This document shows, in pieces, positions 17,754 through 26,293 of a stretch of DNA of 64,000 nt. Source of the DNA: Albidovulum litorale (GTDB lineage: Bacteria > Pseudomonadota > Alphaproteobacteria > Rhodobacterales > Rhodobacteraceae); contig NZ_JAOWKZ010000003.1 of NCBI RefSeq assembly GCF_025751495.1, positions 1 to 64,000 of the forward strand, written 5' to 3'. The first letter of the stretch is position 1. The number at the start of each line of letters is the position of its first letter. A model generated the notes under the pieces. The model worked only from the letters and a program-made list of their open reading frames with translations, was not told the origin of the DNA and made no database searches. Both the position numbers and the translations under genes were made by a program.

Positions 17754-17954
17754 ATGCGAGAAATGTGCCTCAGTCAAATCGAGCTGGCTGCCCGATGGAG
17801 AATCAGCCCAAGGACACTTGAGCGGTGGCGGTGGATCGGCGATGGGCCGCGCTTCATGAAGCTCGGCGGGCGGGTGATCTATCGCGTCGAAGATGTGCTG
17901 GCGTTCGAACAGCAAGAACTGCGAGATTTGGAGGAGATAAAGGCTGGGCGCTGA
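17754..17954 (+). CDS. Small AlpA/MerR-like helix-turn-helix DNA-binding protein
   Basis: 66 residues, preceded by AAAGGAAA at good spacing from the ATG at 17754. The motif L-A-A-R-W-R-I-S-P-R-T-L-E-R-W-R followed by G-P-R-F-M-K-L-G-G-R-V-I-Y-R is the winged HTH of AlpA/excisionase-type regulators (the HTH_17 family). Such proteins often accompany mobile islands and regulate excision or an adjacent operon. It lies about 290 bases upstream of the WYL regulator and points the same way. No integrase is near. Confidence 0.8.
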   Translation: MREMCLSQIELAARWRISPRTLERWRWIGDGPRFMKLGGRVIYRVEDVLAFEQQELRDLEEIKAGR

Positions 17955-18193
17955 AAACGGCGCTGGCATCGTCAGCCAAGCCCTGCGCGGCGACTATTTC
18001 TGACCTGCGCAGGGAAGTTACGTGCGCCGAATAGCCTGCAGTTCGCCACCACGCACCATTCCGCCCCTCCGGCCGAAGCCATAACCTCCATCCACATCTG
18101 CAGATAGAACCCCGTTCGAAAACAAGCACTTTACGCGCAATTTCGATTGCCCGCTTTCCTCCCGTCAGTTAGCGTCATCGAGAGCACAGAAAA

Positions 18194-18218
18194 TGGGCCC
18201 GCATAGTTTGCGGGTCCA
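18194..18218. promoter_or_regulatory. Dyad operator candidate for the BrxR-like regulator
   Basis: TGGGCCCGCA and TGCGGGTCCA form arms matching at nine of ten positions around a five-base centre (TAGTT). The dyad ends 22 bases before the TTG start at 18241. BrxR and CapW proteins bind inverted repeats in front of their own genes and repress the defence operon. Position and symmetry fit such a site. No T-run follows, so a terminator is unlikely. Confidence 0.55.
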
Positions 18219-18240
18219 CCGATCTGGCCCGGAGGTGATT

Positions 18241-19128
18241 TTGGAGAGCGACCGGTCGGAACTTCGCTGGGGTGTCGAGCAGCGCCTAGAGTTCATAGAG
18301 TTCCGCCTGTTCTGGGAGGGGCATGTGAACCGCAGCGATCTTATGGATCAGTTCGGGGTATCGGTGAACCAGGCGTCCACCGACCTGAATCGGTACATCG
18401 GCTTCGCCCCCGACAACATGCTCTACGACAAGAGCGCGCGAACCTATGTACGAGGCTCCGAGTTCAAGCCGCAGTTCCTCGAGCCTGACGCGAGCCGCTA
18501 CCTTGCACAGCTGCGATCGGTCGCCGACGGGATCCTCGACCGCGAGGACGCCTGGATCGCCAACCTCCCGCCCTACGCGGCCGCCCCTACGCCGGTTCGT
18601 GGGGTCAATCCGGCGACGCTTCGTTCTGTCGTTGGCGCCATCCGCCGGTCCGAGGCGATCGAGGTAAAGTACCAGTCCCTGTCCCGCCCCGAGCCGCGCT
18701 GGCGCTGGATCGCCCCCCATGCCATCGCGTTTGACGGTTTCCGCTGGCACACTCGGGCGTTCTGCCAAACTGACGATTGCTTCAAAGACTTCCTGTTGTC
18801 GCGGATGCTCGAGATCCGAGGCTCGGGCGAAAGCGACAAGTCGGCCGGCGACGATCACGACTGGCTTTTCGAGGTTACGCTGGAAGTCGGGCCCCACCCC
18901 GACCTCTCGGAAACACAAGCGAAGGTTATCGCGCTCGACTATGGCATGCGAGGCGGCAAGGCGAAAATCAAGGTGAGACGTGCGCTCCTCTACTATGCGC
19001 TCAAACGCCTCGGTCTAGATACCGCCCCCGAAGCGCGCACGCCCCAAGACCAGCAAATCGTGCTGATCAATCGCGACGAGATTTTCAGCGGCATTCGAGC
19101 AGATGGCGCTCCGGAGGGTTCGAAATGA
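18241..19128 (+). CDS. BrxR/CapW-like WYL-domain transcriptional regulator
   Basis: 295 residues in the BrxR order. A winged HTH (R-W-G-V-E-Q-R-L-E-F-I-E-F-R-L-F-W at 9-25; F-G-V-S-V-N-Q-A-S-T-D-L at 38-49) is followed by a WYL domain with R-W-R-W-I-A-P-H-A-I near 160 and F-R-W-H-T-R-A-F-C near 175, then a C-terminal WCX-like part. BrxR represses BREX operons and CapW represses CBASS operons, sensing an unknown ligand through WYL. GGAGG lies five bases before the TTG at 18241, and the upstream ATG would put the dyad inside the gene, so TTG is chosen. It is the first gene of the defence operon, 63 bases before the DUF262 gene. Confidence 0.85.
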   Translation: MESDRSELRWGVEQRLEFIEFRLFWEGHVNRSDLMDQFGVSVNQASTDLNRYIGFAPDNMLYDKSARTYVRGSEFKPQFLEPDASRYLAQLRSVADGILDREDAWIANLPPYAAAPTPVRGVNPATLRSVVGAIRRSEAIEVKYQSLSRPEPRWRWIAPHAIAFDGFRWHTRAFCQTDDCFKDFLLSRMLEIRGSGESDKSAGDDHDWLFEVTLEVGPHPDLSETQAKVIALDYGMRGGKAKIKVRRALLYYALKRLGLDTAPEARTPQDQQIVLINRDEIFSGIRADGAPEGSK

Positions 19129-19191
19129 AGCCTTCTTCGTACACCGCGCCCAGTTGCCAGAAGCCAGCAAGTTCATTTGAGGAGAACCAGA

Positions 19192-21114
19192 TTGGGTAAA
19201 CAAGCGGCATTCAAGACCAACCCGGTCAGCTTGGAGGAGCTTCTCCGTCAGTGCGGGAACGGCAAGATTCAGTTGCCGGATTTCCAGCGCAGTTGGGTTT
19301 GGGACGAGGAACGGATCAAGGGGCTGATCGCCTCGATCTCGCAGGCGTTTCCGGTCGGCGCCTTGATGACGCTCGAGGTGAAGCCTGGTGCGGCTGATAC
19401 CTTCGCACGCCGACCAATCCAGGGGGCGGATGCCGCAGTTGGCGACGACGCACCGGATCAGCTATTGCTGGATGGCCAGCAGCGCATGACCTCGCTTTAT
19501 CAGACCTGCTTACGCCGCGAGGTGGTGCAAACGGTCACGCCTCGCCTCAAGCTCGTGAAGCGCTGGTTTTACATCGATATTCGAAAAGCAATGAACCCGG
19601 CCGAGGATCGCGAAAACGCCATTGTCTCAGTACCCGAGGATCGGCGGATCAAGTCGGACTTCGACCGGAAGATCGACCTCGATCTCTCCACCCCGGAACT
19701 CGAATACCAAAATCTCATGTTCCCGCTGAACCAGGTTTTTGACTGGGACGAATGGCAAGATGGCTTCAACGAATACTGGCTGGAAAACGACCCGGAGACA
19801 CGCAAGCTCTTCAAGCCGTTCAAGGATGAGGTCCTTCAGAACTTCAAGGCGTACCAGCTGCCCGTAATCGCATTGAGCCCCGACACTTCCCACGAGGCCG
19901 TCTGTCTGGTCTTTGAGAAGGTGAATACCGGCGGCAAGCCGCTCGACGCATTCGAGCTTGTGACCGCGATGTACGCTGCCCGCGGCCATCGCCTGCGGGA
20001 CGATTGGCTCGGCGCCGACGGCCAACCGGGGCTCCAGACGAGACTTCAGCTCTTTGGGCGGGCGGCCGAACAGAAGTTCGGCGTGTTGGAAAAGGTCGCG
20101 GCAACAGATGTGCTCCAAGCCATCGCCCTCCTGCATGGGGTCGAAACTCGTGCGGCCGAAATTGCCGCCGGGCGCAAGGAGTCGGAGCTGTCCGCAGTTC
20201 GGGCCACGCGTCAGTCGCTCCTCGACCTGCCGCTGGAGGCCTACCTGAAGCACCGCGCTGCGGTCGAAGAAGGGTTCAAGACTGCGGCAAAGTTCCTCCG
20301 GCAGAACCACATCTATCGGGTCATCGATCTGCCCTATCAGGGCCAACTTGTCCCCTTTGCCGCGATCCTCGCCATCATCGGGCCTAGGTTCGACCACGCT
20401 GCAGTGAAAGACCAGCTTGCCCGCTGGTTCTGGTGCGGCATTTTTGGCGAACTCTATGGCTCGGCCATCGAGTCCCGATTTGCCAAGGACGTGCTCGAGG
20501 TGCCCGCATGGCTTGACGGTGGTCCCGAACCCAGCACGATCACCGATGGCCGCTTCCGCCCGGAGCGACTGCGCACCCTGCGCACCCGTCTGTCGGCTGC
20601 CTACAAGGGCATCCACGCCCTTCTGATGGCCGAAGGCGCGAGAGATCTCCGCTCCGGCCAGCACTTCAAGGACACCGTGTTCTTTGACGAATACGTCGAT
20701 ATCCACCACATCTTCCCGCAGGACTGGTGCAAGAAGCAGAAGATCGAACCGAAGGTCTTTGACACCGTCGTCAACAAGACGCCACTCAGCTACAAGACTA
20801 ACCGCATTCTTGGCGGCGTAGCACCATCGGTCTACCTGGAACGACTGGAAACAGGCGGAAAGGACAACCCGCCGATCGCCCGCGAAGCGCTTGACGATTA
20901 TCTGGGGTCCCACGGGCTGGATCCCTCTTTGCTGAGGGCGGATGACTTCGAGGGATTCATGGCGGATCGGGAGACGCGGCTCCTTGCCATGATTTCAAAG
21001 GCAACCGGGCATGCGATCGTCAGGGCAGATTCCGTGCCGGAGGAAGGCGAGGACGTTCTCCAGGACGACGAAGGCTTCGATGTTCCAAGCCCGGACGCCG
21101 AGAGGGCCGCCTGA
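19192..21114 (+). CDS. DUF262-HNH (GmrSD-like) nuclease
   Basis: About 640 residues. The N-terminal DUF262 domain has L-P-D-F-Q-R-S-W-V-W at 28-37 and L-L-L-D-G-Q-Q-R-M-T-S-L at 91-102; the D-G-Q-Q-R motif is the ParB-like NTP-handling site of GmrS. The C-terminal part has V-D-I-H-H-I-F-P around 502-509 and K-T-P-L-S-Y-K-T-N-R later, a His-Me/HNH nuclease signature as in GmrD. Fused GmrSD proteins cut modified phage DNA, and relatives (BrxU, SspE) cut under NTP control. The TTG at 19192 is chosen because GAGGAG lies seven bases upstream. The next gene starts directly after its stop. Here it is probably a cutting arm of the system. Confidence 0.83.
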   Translation: MGKQAAFKTNPVSLEELLRQCGNGKIQLPDFQRSWVWDEERIKGLIASISQAFPVGALMTLEVKPGAADTFARRPIQGADAAVGDDAPDQLLLDGQQRMTSLYQTCLRREVVQTVTPRLKLVKRWFYIDIRKAMNPAEDRENAIVSVPEDRRIKSDFDRKIDLDLSTPELEYQNLMFPLNQVFDWDEWQDGFNEYWLENDPETRKLFKPFKDEVLQNFKAYQLPVIALSPDTSHEAVCLVFEKVNTGGKPLDAFELVTAMYAARGHRLRDDWLGADGQPGLQTRLQLFGRAAEQKFGVLEKVAATDVLQAIALLHGVETRAAEIAAGRKESELSAVRATRQSLLDLPLEAYLKHRAAVEEGFKTAAKFLRQNHIYRVIDLPYQGQLVPFAAILAIIGPRFDHAAVKDQLARWFWCGIFGELYGSAIESRFAKDVLEVPAWLDGGPEPSTITDGRFRPERLRTLRTRLSAAYKGIHALLMAEGARDLRSGQHFKDTVFFDEYVDIHHIFPQDWCKKQKIEPKVFDTVVNKTPLSYKTNRILGGVAPSVYLERLETGGKDNPPIAREALDDYLGSHGLDPSLLRADDFEGFMADRETRLLAMISKATGHAIVRADSVPEEGEDVLQDDEGFDVPSPDAERAA

Positions 21115-24100
21115 ATGAAAGCGTTTGAGTTCGACCATCAATTGATCCGTGCTTACGAGCACTTTTCGCGTTCATTCAGCGCAATTCGGGCACCCGACCT
21201 GAAATCCGAGATCGATGCCCAGTACGACGCCGGAAAATTCTGGCCGGATGCCCTCTTGTCTCTGAACCCACGCTTCATGGCGGGGCCGACGGTCGATGAA
21301 CTCGTCGCCACGGGTGATCTCGACGACGGCACGGGCAAGGTTTTCCGGTTTGGCACTACGCCTCTTCGCTTTCACCGGCACCAAGCCGAGGCTATCGCTA
21401 AGGCGAAGCAAGGAAAGAGCTTTGTCGTCACTACCGGCACGGGTTCGGGGAAATCCCTGTGCTTCTTCGTGCCGGTTGTCGACGCAATCATCCGCGCGCG
21501 ACGCGCAGGAAAGCCGCGCCGCACGACGGCAATCATCGTTTACCCCATGAACGCACTGGCAAATAGCCAGTTGAAGGAGATCGACAAGTTCATCGCCGGT
21601 TCCGGTTTGCCCGATGAGCTCAAGCCGGTGGTCAAACGTTACACCGGTCAGGAAAGCCGTGAAGAGCGGGAGCGCATCGCAGCCAATCCGCCCGACATTC
21701 TCCTGACGAACTACATGATGGCAGAATTGCTTCTGACGCGTCAGGACGACCTGGACTCGAAAGTCATCTCGAACGCGTCCGGTCTCGAGTTCATCATTCT
21801 CGACGAACTCCATACCTATCGCGGGCGCCAAGGTGCCGATGTCGCGGTCCTCGTTCGACGCCTGCGGGACAGGTGCTCGCCGGACAAGGAGCCAATCTGC
21901 ATCGGAACCTCGGCAACGATGGCCTCCGAGGGATCGGACGAGAGCCGCGCGCTTGCTGTCGCGAAGGTAGCGTCTCGTCTGTTTGGCACCGACATTGGCC
22001 CGGACGCGGTCATCGACGAGTCCTTGCAGCGCGCGACCGATGACACCCTGAAGACCGAGCACGTCCTTGGCGCTTTGAAGACGGCCCTAACTCAGCCTTT
22101 GCCGGACGCACTCGATGACGAAACCCTAAAGCGCCATCCGCTCTCGGTGTGGGCCGAACTCGAACTCGGATTGGACGATGGGCTTGAGCTTCGCAGGAAG
22201 AAGCCTATCCCTTTCGAAGAAGCCGTTGAACAGCTTTCTCTGGCCAGTGAGGTCGATGCCGAAACCTGCCGAGACTATCTCGAAAAATTCCTGACCCGGG
22301 TAAGCCTGCCGGAGCATGAGCGCGGCGGCACGAAGGACGGAGCCTTTCTCGCCTTCAAACTCCACCGTTTCATCTCCGGTGCCGGTGAAGTCTTTACGAC
22401 GCTCACAGCCAGGCCGCGTCGGATCCTTCTTGAAGGGCAGCTCGAGGACCCCGAAGCACCCGGAAACCGCCTCTATCCCACGCGGTTCTGCCGAAATTGT
22501 GGCCAAGAATACCATGTCGTGACCAAGGTTGACGATGATGGGAGCTTGCGCTTTCTGCCCCGAAGCATCGACGACACACCGCTCGACACTGAAGAAGACG
22601 AAGTTGCAGGGTATCTCTGTCCGGTGACGCCCGGCGATACTGATTTTCAGTTCACTGGCGAGCTTGAGGGTTACCCCGAAAGCTGGCGAGAAGAGAAAAA
22701 CGGCATTGAACGGCTGAGAGGGTATCGCAAGAAGCGTATGCCGGTATCCTACGTCGTGGGTGCTGATGGTCGCCACGGAGCGGGCGGAAACGATTTCTGG
22801 TTCATCCCGGGAAAGTTTGCGTTCTGCCTGTGCTGCCATGACGAACCGACGCAGGGGATGCGAGAGCGCAGCAAGTTGGCGGGGCTGTCCGGCGAAGGGC
22901 GAAGCTCGGCAACAACCTTGCTGGTCGCCAGCGCCCTGGAGTGGATGAACAAACCTGGCAGCAGCGTACCCGAGACGAAGCGGAAGCTTCTAGGATTCAC
23001 GGATAACCGTCAGGATGCAGCCCTGCAGTCTGGCCATTTCAATGACTTCCTGTTCGTAAGCCTGTTGCGCGGAGCCATCCTTCGCGCGGTCATTTCTGCT
23101 GGCTCAGGTGGGCTCGCAGAAGACGAGTTCGGCCTGCAGGTGGTGAAGGCGCTCGGCTTTACTGCCGCCAACAAAGAGGCGCGACAGCATTGGCTGCTGG
23201 ATTCGAATGCTGGTGCCATCATTCGTGAAGATGCCCAGCGGTCGCTCGCAAAGGTTCTCGCCCATCGTGTCTGGACCGACCTGCGTCGCGGTTGGCGCTT
23301 CACCAACCCCAGCTTGTCTGTCCTGAACCTGATCGACGTGAATTTCCTCGGCCTCGAAGAAATCTCTGAAGATCGCGAGCGCTTCATGGCCATCCATCCA
23401 GCGCTGGGAGACCTCAGCCTCGAACAGCGGCAGGCAATTCTAAAGGCGATTTTGTCCGCGATGCTCGAGGGCCTGGCTGTTCAGACCGAAGCCTTGGACC
23501 TGACTGTCCTCGACGGCGTGGCCCAGAAATCCCGAATGCTGCTTCAGGCACCTTGGGCCATTGACCAAAAGGAAAACCCGCGAGCGCGGTCCTCGCTTGT
23601 CCTGCGCGCGGGCAGCAAGAACGTCGTCACGCTGCGTGAAGAACAAACGCTTCTTCGGGCAGGTCCCAATTCGCGGATCGCACGGCTCGTGAACCGGAAG
23701 TCCGTTCTCGGCACAAAGCTGAACAAGGATGAATACTACGAGTTCATGGAAGGGATGCTTGCCTTCCTGAGCGACGAAGGGCTGCTGGTTCCTGTCGAAC
23801 TCGATAGCGATGTGACGGGCTGGCGTCTGTCACCATCTGCGGTTCGGCTTGTGCCGGGACCGGCCCTCGATGATGAAACCCACCGCGGCAACCGATATTT
23901 CCACGATCTTTATACCGCGATTGCCAGTGATCTTGGCCACGGGCGCAGTTCCTACTGGGGGCTGGAGGGACGCGAGCACACGGCTCAGGTCTCACAGAAG
24001 CAGCGTGAATGGCGGGAATGGCGGTTCCGTTTCGAGCAGGACGACATGGACCATCTCGCGACCTCGGAGTACCGAACGGAAATTCGGGCGACTGGCGAGT

Positions 24101-26292
24101 CAGACCGATTCCTGCCCACGCTGTTCTGCTCTCCGACCATGGAACTCGGCGTTGATATTTCCGCCTTGAACGCCGTCTACCTGCGCAACGTACCTCCTAC
24201 GCCGGCGAATTACGCGCAGCGTGCTGGTCGTGCCGGTCGATCGGGTCAGGCCGCGGTTGTCGTGACCTACTGCGCCTCGGGGTCTCCGCATGACCAGTAT
24301 TTCTTTGAACGGCGCAACGATATGGTCGCCGGCGTCGTGCGGCCGCCAGCGCTCGACATAACCAATGAAGAGCTGGTCCGATCGCACCTGCATGCGGTGT
24401 GGCTGGCGGAAGCGAAACTGGCGCTTTCTCCCGACATCCCAGAGATCCTGGACCTTCACGGGGACAAATTCCCGCTGAAGGAAGACGTTCTGGAGGTCAT
24501 CTCGAAACCCGCTCTGGTCTCGCAGGCACGGGGACCGATGGCGCGTGTCTTGAAGCAGATTCTGGCGTCCGAGGGAGGGCAAACCCCGATCTGGATGGAC
24601 GACCCAGACGAGTTCGTTCTTTACACGGCCATGAATGCCCCAAAGGAGTTTGACCGCGCCTTCGACCGTTGGCGGGAGCTTTATAGTTCTGCCAGGACGC
24701 AATTGGCCGAGGCCAACAAGCGTTCGGAGATTACGGGGCTATCGGGAGCTGACCGGCGCAAGATCAAAGCCGCGCAAATGCAGGCCCAGGATCAGATCGC
24801 CATCCTCGAACAAGGCAAAGCCTCGAATGGCTCCGATTTCTATTCGTATCGGTATCTGGCAACAGAGGGCTTCCTGCCCGGGTACAACTTCCCGCGCCTG
24901 CCACTCTACGCGTTTGTTCCTGGCGAAGGTAAGACAGGGTCATTCCTGTCCAGAGCCCGCTTCCTCGCAATTTCCGAATTCGGCCCGCGCAGTCTGATCT
25001 ATCATGAGGGCCGCGCCTACCGGGTCATGAAAGCCAAACTGCCGCCCGAGGTGCGTCAGGGCGACGGATCGGAATTGGCGACCAAGGATATCTACATCTG
25101 CTCCAACTGTGGCGCATCGCATGAGGGCGAGGTCGAGCGGTGCCATGGGTGCAACAACCACATGGCGGGTGAGGTCCCCATCAAGAAGACCCTGCGCATC
25201 GACAACGTCGAGGCCGCCCCGACTGAGCGCATCACGGCGAATGATGAAGAGCGCGTTCGGCAGGGCTTTGACATCCAGACCGTCTTCTCCTGGCCGAAGA
25301 AGGATGGGCAGGTCCAAGTGACCAACGCCAAATTCGTCTGTGGCGAGACTTCCCTCTTGGCCCTGCAATACGCCAACAGCGCAGAAATCAGCCGACTGAA
25401 CAAGGGCTTGAAGCGCCGAAAGGACCAGACGGTCTTCGGTTTCCACATCGATCCGAGGTCCGGATACTGGGCGAAATCCGACGACGAGGACAGCGACACG
25501 GACGTCCCGCCGGACGTGGTCAAGCCGGTTCGCATTGTTCCGATCGTCCGCGATAGAAAGAATGCCCTGCTGTTTCGCTTCGAAAAGCCAGAGCAGTATG
25601 AGCCCGAGACAATCGCGACGGTTCAGCATGCGTTGCTGCGCGGAATTGAGGTGGTTTTCCAGTTGGAAGAGGGCGAAATCCTCGGTGAACCGCTGCCCGC
25701 GAGGGACAACCGTCGCGCAATCCTTGCCTACGAGGCAACGGAAGGCGGCGCCGGCGTGCTCACGCGCCTGATTGATGACGGAAAGGCAATCAACGAGGTG
25801 GCGAAAACCGCACTGGGTCTGATGCACTTCGAGAATGTGGATGCAGCGATTGCGGCGGGTGATGCGGATCTGTTGCAGGAGAAGAAAGACGGAAGCTGTG
25901 TTCGCGGCTGCTACCGTTGCCTGCTGTCCTACTTCAACCAACCGGACCATGAGCTGATCGACCGCTCCAGCCCGGAAGTGGCGCAATTCCTGATCGATCT
26001 TGCACGCGGCACAATTTCCCTTGCTGCGAAGCCGACCGCTGGAACCGTGCCATCACCATGGCTTGAGGCATTCAGCGCGGCAGGCATTCCCCAAGTCGAT
26101 ACGATGCCTGCGAGCTTTGGTGGGCGCGAATTCGAGTTCGTTTGGCGCGCTTTTGCGGTCGCCGCTACGACCGCTGACCTGACGGCAGAAGCTGAGGCAG
26201 ACGCGGTAAACAAGGGCTGGGTCGTTTTTGGATTGCCTTCGGCGCCACCGGAAGGACTGCCGGATGGCTTCATGAAGAATTTTGAAGGTTGA
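21115..26292 (+). CDS. DEAD/DEAH-type helicase with DUF1998 (fused DrmA-DrmB-like)
   Basis: 1725 residues. Walker A T-G-T-G-S-G-K-S is at 107-114, the DEAH-box variant D-E-L-H near 229, and G-T-S-A-T near 264. A Cys insertion (C-R-N-C-G near 460, C-L-C-C near 571) precedes the second RecA lobe, which carries R-A-G-R-A-G-R-S-G near 1038. A zinc ribbon C-S-N-C-G with C-H-G-C lies near 1330. The DUF1998 Cys cluster C-V-R-G-C-Y-R-C-L-L-S-Y sits near 1597. In DISARM these functions are split between DrmA (helicase) and DrmB (DUF1998); here one chain holds both. YprA/MrfA DNA-repair helicases have a similar but much shorter layout. It abuts its neighbours by zero and one bases, in the middle of the operon. 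Confidence 0.87.
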   Translation: MKAFEFDHQLIRAYEHFSRSFSAIRAPDLKSEIDAQYDAGKFWPDALLSLNPRFMAGPTVDELVATGDLDDGTGKVFRFGTTPLRFHRHQAEAIAKAKQGKSFVVTTGTGSGKSLCFFVPVVDAIIRARRAGKPRRTTAIIVYPMNALANSQLKEIDKFIAGSGLPDELKPVVKRYTGQESREERERIAANPPDILLTNYMMAELLLTRQDDLDSKVISNASGLEFIILDELHTYRGRQGADVAVLVRRLRDRCSPDKEPICIGTSATMASEGSDESRALAVAKVASRLFGTDIGPDAVIDESLQRATDDTLKTEHVLGALKTALTQPLPDALDDETLKRHPLSVWAELELGLDDGLELRRKKPIPFEEAVEQLSLASEVDAETCRDYLEKFLTRVSLPEHERGGTKDGAFLAFKLHRFISGAGEVFTTLTARPRRILLEGQLEDPEAPGNRLYPTRFCRNCGQEYHVVTKVDDDGSLRFLPRSIDDTPLDTEEDEVAGYLCPVTPGDTDFQFTGELEGYPESWREEKNGIERLRGYRKKRMPVSYVVGADGRHGAGGNDFWFIPGKFAFCLCCHDEPTQGMRERSKLAGLSGEGRSSATTLLVASALEWMNKPGSSVPETKRKLLGFTDNRQDAALQSGHFNDFLFVSLLRGAILRAVISAGSGGLAEDEFGLQVVKALGFTAANKEARQHWLLDSNAGAIIREDAQRSLAKVLAHRVWTDLRRGWRFTNPSLSVLNLIDVNFLGLEEISEDRERFMAIHPALGDLSLEQRQAILKAILSAMLEGLAVQTEALDLTVLDGVAQKSRMLLQAPWAIDQKENPRARSSLVLRAGSKNVVTLREEQTLLRAGPNSRIARLVNRKSVLGTKLNKDEYYEFMEGMLAFLSDEGLLVPVELDSDVTGWRLSPSAVRLVPGPALDDETHRGNRYFHDLYTAIASDLGHGRSSYWGLEGREHTAQVSQKQREWREWRFRFEQDDMDHLATSEYRTEIRATGESDRFLPTLFCSPTMELGVDISALNAVYLRNVPPTPANYAQRAGRAGRSGQAAVVVTYCASGSPHDQYFFERRNDMVAGVVRPPALDITNEELVRSHLHAVWLAEAKLALSPDIPEILDLHGDKFPLKEDVLEVISKPALVSQARGPMARVLKQILASEGGQTPIWMDDPDEFVLYTAMNAPKEFDRAFDRWRELYSSARTQLAEANKRSEITGLSGADRRKIKAAQMQAQDQIAILEQGKASNGSDFYSYRYLATEGFLPGYNFPRLPLYAFVPGEGKTGSFLSRARFLAISEFGPRSLIYHEGRAYRVMKAKLPPEVRQGDGSELATKDIYICSNCGASHEGEVERCHGCNNHMAGEVPIKKTLRIDNVEAAPTERITANDEERVRQGFDIQTVFSWPKKDGQVQVTNAKFVCGETSLLALQYANSAEISRLNKGLKRRKDQTVFGFHIDPRSGYWAKSDDEDSDTDVPPDVVKPVRIVPIVRDRKNALLFRFEKPEQYEPETIATVQHALLRGIEVVFQLEEGEILGEPLPARDNRRAILAYEATEGGAGVLTRLIDDGKAINEVAKTALGLMHFENVDAAIAAGDADLLQEKKDGSCVRGCYRCLLSYFNQPDHELIDRSSPEVAQFLIDLARGTISLAAKPTAGTVPSPWLEAFSAAGIPQVDTMPASFGGREFEFVWRAFAVAATTADLTAEAEADAVNKGWVVFGLPSAPPEGLPDGFMKNFEG

Positions 26293-26293
26293 T

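Noticed and set aside
18194-18218. Reading the dyad as a transcription terminator
   Set aside because: No T-run follows on either strand, and it lies immediately before a start codon with a good ribosome site.
19627-20913. Minus-strand 428-codon open frame within the DUF262 gene
   Set aside because: Antisense shadow of a gene with clear motifs; no start signal.
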